Source of the DNA: CAZRSW01 sp964602845
Lineage (GTDB): Bacteria > Chloroflexota > Dehalococcoidia > Lucifugimonadales > UBA826
DNA length: 49,159 nucleotides
NCBI GenBank assembly: GCA_964602845.1
Contig: CAZRSW010000014.1
Location: 1 to 49,159 of the forward strand
Direction of reading: 5' to 3'
In this document: one piece after another, positions 41,977 through 49,159 of the stretch
Numbering within the stretch: position 1 is the stretch's first letter
Layout of the letters: every line of letters starts with the position of its first letter
Notes under the pieces: generated by a model
Seen by the model: the letters and a program-made list of their open reading frames with translations, nothing else
Database searches by the model: none
Told to the model about the DNA's origin: nothing
Translations under genes and position numbers: made by a program

Positions 41977-43575
41977 ATGACTAGTTTGTCGCTGGATGTT
42001 AGAAATGTAAAAGTGGGTCATGAAGGCATACCTGACTTCTCGTGGCCAGTTTCACGTGGGCAAGTTGAATTAGTCAGAGATATGTTATCTAGGGAACTTG
42101 TTCAAATTGCGAAGGATAATGCCAAATCGGCTAGTACGAGTGCCAATCTTGTAAGCATACTTATGTTTCCTATAATCAACGAGGCGTTGACATTGTATCA
42201 AGCCCAGAACTTGGCAAATAATATGCCTTTAGATGAATCTGTTGCTATGTTTCCTGATGCCAGGATTTTGCCTGCACTTCTAAGTGGAGTCAGCCCCCGG
42301 CGCCCGCCTATCGTAGACACTTTACTTGCGGGTCCCACTCGTCATCCGCATTCATGGATTGATCCCCGATTGCTTCGCTCTCTCGGAAAGCTAAGAAGGA
42401 AACAAATGCCATCCTTTAGGTTCATGAAGTCTGATTCAACACGGGATATTGTTACTGTACAATGGACTCCTTTGACGATTTGGCATTCGAAGATTGTTAA
42501 AGAGCTTATAGACTACAGGCTTTTTTCAGAAATTGTGGTAAAACCGGATAGCTTATTTAGAGTATCCCTTTATAAATCCGAGGTTGCGGAGTCTGTTACC
42601 GATGTTATCCGCGCTAGCTTTTTGAAAGGTTCTCAAACTCTTGCGCCAAATTTGGTAGATTATTTCCAGCGTTGGGTGCGAGAGGCATGTGATTTGGTAA
42701 CTGGATACATGGAGTCAATGCTCAAACCTGGGAACAACTTGCCGAGCCATGTTTGGACAGGGTCCGGTGGTGGAAATTGGACCCGAATGATAAGGCATGC
42801 CTGCCTCATGGCCGGCGGTAAGGTCACAGGTCACGACCACTCTACGGGATTTGGCCACTTAAAATGTGACGAGATAAACATTCTAGACTTCGAATCCTGC
42901 GATGTTTTTGTGACCACGAATAAGGCTCAAGTTAGTGGCCTAAAGAGAAACATAAAATCGGATTTACTTGTACCCGACTCCCCACCGGAAATTGTGTCAT
43001 TGCCCAGACATGTAGAATCAAAACAAGTCCGTTTGGAACCAGATAGATCGATCATCAGGGAAGTAAAGAAGATTATGTATCATAGCTCGTTCTATAAGGG
43101 TGAAATGGTCCGATACGTGGTTCAAATGCCAGACCTCGTGCAATTGGATTGGGAGGCCCGCCTGTTCGAGCATTTATCTGAATGGGGGTATAGTGTTATT
43201 CACAAACCACATCCTGGAAGTATTGGACTTCCTTCCCGTGAGTTTTATAAGAAAAATGGGAGCAAATTGTTTACTGACTCGTTCGAAGAGGTTGAACCAC
43301 TGGCAGACATGTTTATTTTCACAAGCCCAATGTCCACTCCCGTCATTCAGATATTGAAAGAGCAAAAACCAGCGGTTTTCGTCGACTTAGGTATTGTTGA
43401 CTGGCAACCTGAAGCTTATGCATTGTTGAGGAAGAGATGTAATATAGTGGATGGTTGGTTTGACAGTAGAAACCGCGCTCAGGTCAATTGGAATGCTTTA
43501 CATTCCGCGATCGAAACTGCACCGAACCACCAAAGTCGAGAGTTTTATGACACCTATTTTAAGATTGGAAATTGA
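41977..43575 (+). CDS. Uncharacterised large polysaccharide-locus protein, GT-B-like C-terminus
   Basis: 532 residues, family not recognised. The middle contains HVWTGSGGGNWTRMIRHACL and KVTGHDHSTGFG, and the C-terminal half has YSVIHKPHPGSIG and MFIFTSPMSTPVIQILKEQKPAVFVDL. The KPHPG block and the later Ser/Thr-Pro motif recall the donor side of capsule GT-B glycosyltransferases (KpsS/CDP-glycerol-transferase-like). No signal peptide or membrane helix. Sits between pseI and the class III aminotransferase, so a nonulosonate transferase role is plausible but is inference. ATG 41977. Stop is followed by a 303-base gap. Confidence 0.5.
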   Translation: MTSLSLDVRNVKVGHEGIPDFSWPVSRGQVELVRDMLSRELVQIAKDNAKSASTSANLVSILMFPIINEALTLYQAQNLANNMPLDESVAMFPDARILPALLSGVSPRRPPIVDTLLAGPTRHPHSWIDPRLLRSLGKLRRKQMPSFRFMKSDSTRDIVTVQWTPLTIWHSKIVKELIDYRLFSEIVVKPDSLFRVSLYKSEVAESVTDVIRASFLKGSQTLAPNLVDYFQRWVREACDLVTGYMESMLKPGNNLPSHVWTGSGGGNWTRMIRHACLMAGGKVTGHDHSTGFGHLKCDEINILDFESCDVFVTTNKAQVSGLKRNIKSDLLVPDSPPEIVSLPRHVESKQVRLEPDRSIIREVKKIMYHSSFYKGEMVRYVVQMPDLVQLDWEARLFEHLSEWGYSVIHKPHPGSIGLPSREFYKKNGSKLFTDSFEEVEPLADMFIFTSPMSTPVIQILKEQKPAVFVDLGIVDWQPEAYALLRKRCNIVDGWFDSRNRAQVNWNALHSAIETAPNHQSREFYDTYFKIGN

Positions 43576-43628
43576 CTGTCGCAGGTAGTATTTAGGTGTG
43601 GAGCACAGATCACATCGCACTTATTTAT

Positions 43629-43658
43629 ACCCCAGAGAAAAATATAGTGTGGGGTTTT
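43629..43658 (+). terminator. Weak terminator-like hairpin
   Basis: In the 303-base gap 43576-43878. A 6-bp stem ACCCCA (43629-43634) pairs with TGGGGT (43650-43655), with a 15-base loop, followed by four Ts (43655-43658). The short stem and T-tract make termination partial at best. The rest of the gap is AT-rich with no recognisable gene; a repeated GTGTGGAGC occurs at both ends of the hairpin zone. Confidence 0.3.
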
Positions 43659-43878
43659 GGACAGCTCGAGTGTGGAGCGGGTTTTACAGATTCCAACGAC
43701 TGAAAGGTTGATTTTGGTGGCGTAAATTGGATCCAGTAGAACGATTTAATTTAGTGGGTCTTTTCGATTAATATGATCACGGTTGGCTTTAGTTAAATAT
43801 TGAGAAATATGAGTTATTTATGGAACGATATATAGTGCTAAATCCCTCACAGAAGAAATGTTCACTGGAGGAATATAG

Positions 43879-45210
43879 TTGAGAAGAACTAATAAAAAAT
43901 CGCGGTCTGGATCAAAATATTATGAAAAGGCAAAAAAGTTTATCCCGGGAGGGACTCAATTATTATCAAAGAGGCCCGAAAATATTCTTCCTGGATATTG
44001 GCCAAGTTTCTATGAATCTGCCAAGGGTTGTGAAATTAGAGGGATGGATGGAAGATCCTATGTAGACCTCAGTTATGGAGGGATTGGAGCTTGTATTTTA
44101 GGGTATGCGGATCCAGATGTTGATAACGCCGTGATCAACTCCATACAGAAAGGCGTAGCTACAACGTTGAATTGTCCGGAAGAGGTGGAACTCGCTGAAT
44201 TACTTAGTGATATTCATCCCTGGGCAGACAAGGTTAGGTACGCTAGATCTGGGGGAGAAGCGATGGCAATTGCGGTTAGAATATCCAGAGCGTATTCAGG
44301 CAAGGATAAGATCATATTCTGTGGATACCATGGCTGGAGTGATTGGTATCTTGCGGCAAATATTTCCTCGGATGAGGCTCTCGACCCTCACCTTTTGCAA
44401 GGCCTTGAACCTAGAGGTGTACCTAAAGGTCTTGAGGGTACTGCCCTACCATTCAGATACAACGAGCTAGAAGAATTGCAGAATCTATTGGAATTTAATC
44501 AAGGTGATGTCGCCGCTGTGGTGATGGAGCCCACAAGGTATAGTGCGCCAAAACCGGGTTTCCTGGAGGGAGTTAAGGATTTAGCTAAGGAACATAATGC
44601 GGTTCTAGTGTTTGATGAGATAACCACAGGGTTTCGTGAATGTCCCGGAGGTATTCATCTGAAATATGGTGTATATCCAGATATCGCGGTCTTTGCGAAG
44701 TCTATAAGTAATGGTTATGCCATGTCGGTGGTCTTGGGTACGTCAGATGTGATGGAGGCTGCTCAGAGCACATTTATAAGTAGTACTAGTTGGACGGAGC
44801 GGATTGGTCCAACTGCTGCACTGGCGACTATCAAAAAACATATCAGGGAGGATGTTTCGACTCACCTTCGTAACATTGGCACTATGTATCAGGAGGCGGT
44901 ATCGGAGGTTGCAAATATGGTTGGGTTTCCACTTGTAGCTACGGGAATTCCGGCTCTTACGCATGTGGATTTTAAGTGTGAAGACCCACTTGCTGTTCGT
45001 GGTCTTTTCACGAAGAAGATGTTGAGCAGAGGCTATCTGTCGATCAATCTGTATTACGCTATGTATGCCCACAGGGAGGAACACATACTTGCATATGCTG
45101 ATTGTCTCAGAGAAGTATTAGAAGAGCTCATGGTTGCTATTGATACGGGTACGGTTAGAGAGGTGTTGAAGGGTAATGTTCCAACACCGGGTTTTCAAAG
45201 GTTGACATAG
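43879..45210 (+). CDS. Class III aminotransferase (glutamate-1-semialdehyde aminomutase-like)
   Basis: 443 residues. PLP lysine is K274 in FAKSISNGYAM; VFDEITTGFRE provides the ring-contact aspartate and RYARSGGEAMAIAVR the phosphate site. FIPGGTQLLSKRPEN resembles glutamate-1-semialdehyde 2,1-aminomutase. As no haem genes are near and the setting is a polysaccharide locus, this is the sugar-locus type of class III enzyme, probably transaminating a side chain or a keto sugar. Start TTG 43879 with GGAGG at 43867-43871, seven-base spacing. Downstream 45211-45381 carries only a 22-codon frame at 45217-45285. Confidence 0.85.
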   Translation: MRRTNKKSRSGSKYYEKAKKFIPGGTQLLSKRPENILPGYWPSFYESAKGCEIRGMDGRSYVDLSYGGIGACILGYADPDVDNAVINSIQKGVATTLNCPEEVELAELLSDIHPWADKVRYARSGGEAMAIAVRISRAYSGKDKIIFCGYHGWSDWYLAANISSDEALDPHLLQGLEPRGVPKGLEGTALPFRYNELEELQNLLEFNQGDVAAVVMEPTRYSAPKPGFLEGVKDLAKEHNAVLVFDEITTGFRECPGGIHLKYGVYPDIAVFAKSISNGYAMSVVLGTSDVMEAAQSTFISSTSWTERIGPTAALATIKKHIREDVSTHLRNIGTMYQEAVSEVANMVGFPLVATGIPALTHVDFKCEDPLAVRGLFTKKMLSRGYLSINLYYAMYAHREEHILAYADCLREVLEELMVAIDTGTVREVLKGNVPTPGFQRLT

Positions 45211-45381
45211 GTATAAATGGTTAGGGATATAGTTGTAGATGATGAGTTGCGGGAATCCGTTGAGACTTTTCGTAGGCTTCAATAACCCATTCATATATGG
45301 AACAATATTTCGTATGAACACAACTGAACTGCTTCAGAGATTAAAATTCTCGTCACAATAGAATAAATCGGCGTATTTGGC

Positions 45382-46623
45382 ATGAATGTCTTGATAGTGA
45401 GCAGTAAATATCCGCCGGAATATTCCGGGTCTGGTAACAGAGCGCACCATACTTATCTAAGATTGCATGACAGGTATGGTATCGATTTTCAAGTTATGAC
45501 CGGATCGGAAATATATGAGACATCACGTTCGTATTTACTTGATGGTGTTTTCGTAAAACGTATCTCAAAGAGGAAGTCATACCGGGGTGAAGCTGTGTTT
45601 GCCCTTGGGTTCTTCAGAAGTTGTAAGAAATTACTTGCTCAACGGCTTGGTTATGTTAGGGAATTTTTCCCAGCATTTTGGTATCTGTACAAGATCAGAC
45701 ATAAATTTGATCTTATACACATCTTTGGTCACGTCACAGTTACAGACGCGGCCATATCATTTGCGAAGATATTTAGGAAGCCAATTATAGTTGAATTGAC
45801 TTCTGATCGTAAGACTCCGTGGCCAAATGAAATGAGGCTCATTAAGTGGGTATGGGGAGGGGATTTACCAAAGGGAACCCAAATCATTTGCATTTCTGAA
45901 CGTCTGAAAGATATGTGCGTAAGACACGGTGTTAACACGAATATATGGACTAGGCCTAACCCCATAGATGTAAATCGATTTAAGCCACTACAGGGGCAAC
46001 GTGATAAATTGCGGCTTCAGCTAACGAAGTTTGATTCCAGTGACATGGTGATAGTTAATATTGGCAAATTCAATCCTAATAAGAATCAGATATTCTTGGT
46101 AGAGGTATTAAAGTACCTACCCACGGTGTATAAACTGATATTGGCAGGACCGTTGTCGGAAGCTGGACCGTACCAACAACGTGATCAAGAGTATTTTAAC
46201 TCGATAGTGAGAAAGGTTGAGAGATATGGGCTTGAATCTAGAGTGGAATTAAAATCAGACTTTTTGAGCAACCCGGAACATTTCATGAATTTGTCAGATG
46301 TTTATGCTATATCCTCACTTAGTGAGGGACTAGGCACCCCTTTGATAGAGTCGTTGGCGTGTGGAACTCCTGTTGTTGCTTGTGCCATGGAAGGTATAAC
46401 TGACAAATGGATAGTTAATGGCCGAAATGGTTATGAGAGCGGCAGAGATCCTCAAGAATTTTCAAGATTTGTTGTGCTGGCATCTCAAATTGGGAGAGAT
46501 TCTCTTTTGAGATGTAGCGAGTCTGTTAGTGATTTAGCGGCCGAGGAAAAGGTTGATGAAAAATATGCCTTAATTTTGTCACAAACAGCCAATATGGGAA
46601 CTGGAAGAGGTCTGCGTAAGTGA
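45382..46623 (+). CDS. GT4-family glycosyltransferase
   Basis: 413 residues, GT-B fold with retaining mechanism. MNVLIVSSKYPPEYSGSGNR is the N-terminal glycine-rich acceptor-side loop. TQIICISERLKDMCVRHG and RPNPIDVNRFKP mark the domain junction, and IGKFNPNKNQ and SLSEGLGTPLIESLACGTPV the C-terminal donor-binding E-x7-E motif. Transfers a sugar from an NDP donor to the lipid-linked glycan on the cytoplasmic face. The only GT in this window that can be assigned to GT4 with confidence. Precedes the ABC flippase by 31 bases. Confidence 0.88.
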   Translation: MNVLIVSSKYPPEYSGSGNRAHHTYLRLHDRYGIDFQVMTGSEIYETSRSYLLDGVFVKRISKRKSYRGEAVFALGFFRSCKKLLAQRLGYVREFFPAFWYLYKIRHKFDLIHIFGHVTVTDAAISFAKIFRKPIIVELTSDRKTPWPNEMRLIKWVWGGDLPKGTQIICISERLKDMCVRHGVNTNIWTRPNPIDVNRFKPLQGQRDKLRLQLTKFDSSDMVIVNIGKFNPNKNQIFLVEVLKYLPTVYKLILAGPLSEAGPYQQRDQEYFNSIVRKVERYGLESRVELKSDFLSNPEHFMNLSDVYAISSLSEGLGTPLIESLACGTPVVACAMEGITDKWIVNGRNGYESGRDPQEFSRFVVLASQIGRDSLLRCSESVSDLAAEEKVDEKYALILSQTANMGTGRGLRK

Positions 46624-46654
46624 TCAAGGTAAGTCAAAAAACGGACCAGGGAAA

Positions 46655-48442
46655 TTGAAAGAATTTTTCTCATTCCTAGGTTTCCTAAGATCTTTTATTG
46701 GGTACAAGCTTTATGTTTGGTTTGCATTGATCCTTTTTGCGGCCTTACTTGATGGCATGAGTGTGGGGTTTTTTTTGCCTATATTGGAGTCCGGAACAGG
46801 TTCCAGCCAGTTGACGGAGAATATTAACTCTGCAGCTTCATGGATCGGAATAGACTACAGTCTTCCATTAGCGTTGCTCTTAATGGTTGGTATGTTTATA
46901 TTAAGAACCTCCTTCTTGATCTATCAGGAGATTTTTTCCAGCAGGTTGGTCACGGGTCTTCTGTCTACGACTAAGAAGAGGCTTGTTGACAATATATTTT
47001 CAGCAAATTACATTTTTTTTGCTTCGCAAGAAATAGGTTATTTTACCAATGCCGTAACTATTGAATACAACAATACAATATTTGCCTTCAGGTCCTGTAT
47101 GCGGATGCTGGTATCTTTTGGGTTTACTTTCATATACATATCTTTACCTCTCTGGATCAGCCCCTTCGTCACGACTATCGTTGTCATAAGTGGTTTACCG
47201 CTTATCTTGTTGATAAGGAAAATCAACCGTATCACTCGGGATTATTCCATCAGATCAACTAAGAACAACGAGGCTTTACAGTCCGGGCTGATCCAATCAC
47301 TGACTAACTTTAAGTATCTCAAATCCACAAATTCTACGCCTAGGATTATTGGGCGCGTGAGTGGGGCGATAAATGAACAGGCCCATATCCTGTTTCGTCA
47401 ATCTGTTCTTAACGCTTTTACTAGCAAGACAACAGAGTTGGTAACTATTTTATTGGCGGCAATTGTTCTTTTTTATAACGTCCATATTATGGAATATGAA
47501 CTGGTCAAGGTGTTATTTCTACTATTTCTTATCAGGAGAGCGGTTGGGCATGCTTTTTCTGGATATGCAGATTATCGGGTTTTTGTAGGGGCTGCCGGTA
47601 GTATTCAAGTCTTCAATAAACTAGAGAGGGAGTTGGATGACAATCGTGAGATTGACAATCCCGAGGGTCTAATGCCAGATTTTTCGCAAACCATAAAGCT
47701 TGATAATGTGTACCAGAGTTACGACGGAAGTACTTTAGTGTTGAAAGGAGTAAGTTTTGAGATACCACCACGTTCAATCGTTGCTATCGTTGGTGACTCT
47801 GGGGCAGGAAAGACTACCGTCGCGAGCCTACTGACGGGGCTGATAAAACCGGACGAGGGTTCTATCAAATTCGGCAACGTCGATTCTGGAGGGATCAACC
47901 AAAAAAATCTCAGAAGCTTGATTGGCTACGTAACGCAGGAAAATGTTATTTTCACAGATTCGATAAGGAATAATATCAATCTTTGGGAAACGGAAAATGA
48001 ACTATCAGGCCCAGATGATAAAAAGATGGAGTCAGTGCTGGATAAGTCTTTACTGCAAGATTTCATTGACAGTCTTCCGGACGGATTGGAAACTCCATTG
48101 GGGGACAATGGGCTGAACATTTCTGGAGGCCAACGTCAGCGGATTAATATTGCGAGGGAACTTTACAAGGATGTTCAAATGTTGATTTTCGATGAAGCTA
48201 CTAGTTCTTTGGATTCTATCTCGGAGAAAGAAATTAGAAGTAATATCGAAGAGATGAAAGGTAAAATAACCATGGTAATAATCGCGCATCGTTTATCAAC
48301 GATAAGATCTGCTGACCACATCCTGGTTTTAAGTGAAGGCAAAATAGTGGAAGAAGGATCATTCCATGAGTTATACAAGCATGAGGGCCTGTTTCGTAAA
48401 ATGGTCGACTATCAGGAACTGGTTGATTCAGGTGACAGATAA
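46655..48442 (+). CDS. ABC transporter, fused permease-ATPase (MsbA/PglK-type glycolipid flippase)
   Basis: 595 residues. Six hydrophobic segments in residues 1-320 (first at about 16-36) form the type IV exporter domain. The ATPase domain follows: Walker A GDSGAGKTT near residue 380, Q-loop GYVTQENVIF, signature NISGGQRQRINIAREL, Walker B MLIFDEATSSLD and H-loop IIAHRLSTI. It probably flips the lipid-linked oligosaccharide, as PglK does, or a glycolipid. No Wzx-type flippase is in the window, so this may be the export step. Start TTG 46655 with AGGG three to four bases upstream. The next frame begins just after its stop. Confidence 0.9.
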   Translation: MKEFFSFLGFLRSFIGYKLYVWFALILFAALLDGMSVGFFLPILESGTGSSQLTENINSAASWIGIDYSLPLALLLMVGMFILRTSFLIYQEIFSSRLVTGLLSTTKKRLVDNIFSANYIFFASQEIGYFTNAVTIEYNNTIFAFRSCMRMLVSFGFTFIYISLPLWISPFVTTIVVISGLPLILLIRKINRITRDYSIRSTKNNEALQSGLIQSLTNFKYLKSTNSTPRIIGRVSGAINEQAHILFRQSVLNAFTSKTTELVTILLAAIVLFYNVHIMEYELVKVLFLLFLIRRAVGHAFSGYADYRVFVGAAGSIQVFNKLERELDDNREIDNPEGLMPDFSQTIKLDNVYQSYDGSTLVLKGVSFEIPPRSIVAIVGDSGAGKTTVASLLTGLIKPDEGSIKFGNVDSGGINQKNLRSLIGYVTQENVIFTDSIRNNINLWETENELSGPDDKKMESVLDKSLLQDFIDSLPDGLETPLGDNGLNISGGQRQRINIARELYKDVQMLIFDEATSSLDSISEKEIRSNIEEMKGKITMVIIAHRLSTIRSADHILVLSEGKIVEEGSFHELYKHEGLFRKMVDYQELVDSGDR

Positions 48443-48463
48443 CTTCATATTACGTCGATTCTT

Positions 48464-49159
48464 GTGTCTCGTCGATTAGTCGTTTTTAGCAAGGGGGAAA
48501 ATGGCAACAGTGCCTCTTTCATACGACCTTTGCTGCGTGTAAGAAGGAAGATACGTCGTAGTAAGGTGGAGATTTCAATCAATCCTGATATTGAGTCTAT
48601 ACAAGATGCTGATTGTGTTTTCGTAAATAGTAAATATTTTAGAGATAGTTATCCAGTTTGGGATTCCTCAGCAGTGGAATCTATAAGAGAAATCTTAAAA
48701 GGGATGAGGAAATTTACAGATCGGATCGTGTGGTTCGATACTAGTGACAGTACCTCTAGCAACCAATTCCCAATATTGGACTCTGTTGATATATTCTGCA
48801 AAAATCAGGTATTTACCGATACTAATAACTACCGGAAGAACTTCTATGGTGGGAGGATTTATACGGATTATTATAATAAGGAATTCGGTATAATTGATGA
48901 AATGTGCGACTTTGCTAACAAGTCTCTTATTCCACCCGTCAATGAGCTTAGTAAGATTCAAATTTCCTGGAACTCGGCTTTTGGGCAATATGGCTATGGT
49001 GTACGTAGCGCTATTGATAGGAAGGTAGGTCACAATATTCCATGGTTATTGAAGCACCTCTATACGCTATGGTCTCCGTCTAAGGAAAGATCTGTAGATA
49101 TTTCGTGCCGTGTCGGATTGAGTCACACTAGGAATACTGTTTTATTTCAAAGGCAACGA
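48464..49159 (+). CDS. Polysaccharide-locus protein, possible glycosyltransferase, 3'-truncated by window edge
   Basis: Open frame with no stop up to the last base; 232 codons from GTG 48464. Encodes RLVVFSKGENGNSASFIRP, DADCVFVNSKYFRD, RIVWFDTSDSTSSNQFP, VDIFCKNQVFTD and YGGRIYTDYYNKEFG. The FDTSDS block and the KNQ and GGR-x-TDYY order are seen in a poorly characterised family of capsule/LPS-locus proteins thought to be glycosyltransferases; this is from memory of the family, not a search. The frame is continuous with the ABC gene past its stop, so the start could be slightly earlier (22 bases separate stop and GTG). The 3' end is missing. Confidence 0.6.
   Translation, partial: MSRRLVVFSKGENGNSASFIRPLLRVRRKIRRSKVEISINPDIESIQDADCVFVNSKYFRDSYPVWDSSAVESIREILKGMRKFTDRIVWFDTSDSTSSNQFPILDSVDIFCKNQVFTDTNNYRKNFYGGRIYTDYYNKEFGIIDEMCDFANKSLIPPVNELSKIQISWNSAFGQYGYGVRSAIDRKVGHNIPWLLKHLYTLWSPSKERSVDISCRVGLSHTRNTVLFQRQR

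Noticed and set aside
45217..45285. 22-codon frame after the class III aminotransferase
   Set aside because: Too short, no clear ribosome-binding site, no recognisable sequence.
1..49159. CRISPR arrays, insertion sequences, tRNA or rRNA genes, phage genes
   Set aside because: Reading through all gaps between genes showed no regular repeats, transposase frames or RNA-gene signatures; tRNA scanning was by eye only.

Overview
This window is one long surface-polysaccharide (capsule, O-antigen or S-layer/flagellar glycan) locus. It probably comes from an environmental bacterium known from a draft or metagenome assembly, because a 10-base N gap lies at 18678-18687. Nothing in the window (no rRNA, tRNA, ribosomal protein or other marker) fixes the phylum. 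The base composition is moderately AT-rich. Start codons are unusual: many genes open with TTG behind a readable Shine-Dalgarno, several with GTG, and pseG has no conventional start codon that keeps its catalytic histidine.

Layout. (1) 1-2560: the tail of an upstream operon, with a truncated GT39-type membrane glycosyltransferase, a UDP-glucuronate 4-epimerase-like enzyme and a PglC/WcaJ-type phosphoglycosyltransferase. (2) 2582-4618, minus strand: an O-antigen ligase/polymerase. (3) 4619-6228: the control region, with a 17-bp-arm inverted repeat, a winged-helix regulator carrying a Rossmann-like tail, a NusG/RfaH-type antiterminator and an ops-like element. (4) 6229-9929: UDP-sugar supply (UDP-GlcNAc-type dehydrogenase, UDP-glucose dehydrogenase, UDP-xylose synthase). 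(5) 10012-28010: a first amino-sugar/nonulosonate block with two SpsF-type nucleotidyltransferases, two Gfo/Idh oxidoreductases, two DegT aminotransferases, an epimerase, two formyltransferases, a polysaccharide deacetylase, a NeuB synthase, an AsnB broken by the assembly gap, HisH-HisF plus an N-acetyl sugar amidotransferase, a methyltransferase, a GT-B-like protein and a GNAT. (6) 28078-30651: a second N-acetyl sugar amidotransferase fused in frame to a complete amidase-signature domain, followed by a GT-B-like gene split by one in-frame stop. (7) 32381-41512: a pseudaminic acid operon, pseB-pseC-[Gfo/Idh]-[AMP ligase-GNAT-ACP]-spsF/pseF-pseG-pseH-pseI. (8) 41513-49159: assembly and export (two putative glycosyltransferases, a class III aminotransferase, a GT4, an MsbA/PglK-type ABC flippase, and a partial gene running off the right edge).

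How the genes work together (inference). The regulator and the antiterminator at the head probably let RNA polymerase cross a plus-strand operon of more than 40 kb. The operon makes at least two CMP-activated nonulosonic acids (two NeuB-type synthases, three SpsF-type cytidylyltransferases) and decorates them by acetylation, formylation, O- or N-methylation, acetamidino formation and possibly ACP-borne acyl transfer. The glycan is then built by a few GTs on a lipid carrier, flipped by the ABC protein and transferred by the ligase.

The most novel item is the PP-loop amidotransferase-amidase fusion. It looks like a self-contained alternative to the HisH/HisF ammonia supply used by its paralogue 7 kb upstream. 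The second is an AMP-ligase/GNAT/ACP cassette inserted in the pseudaminic acid operon.
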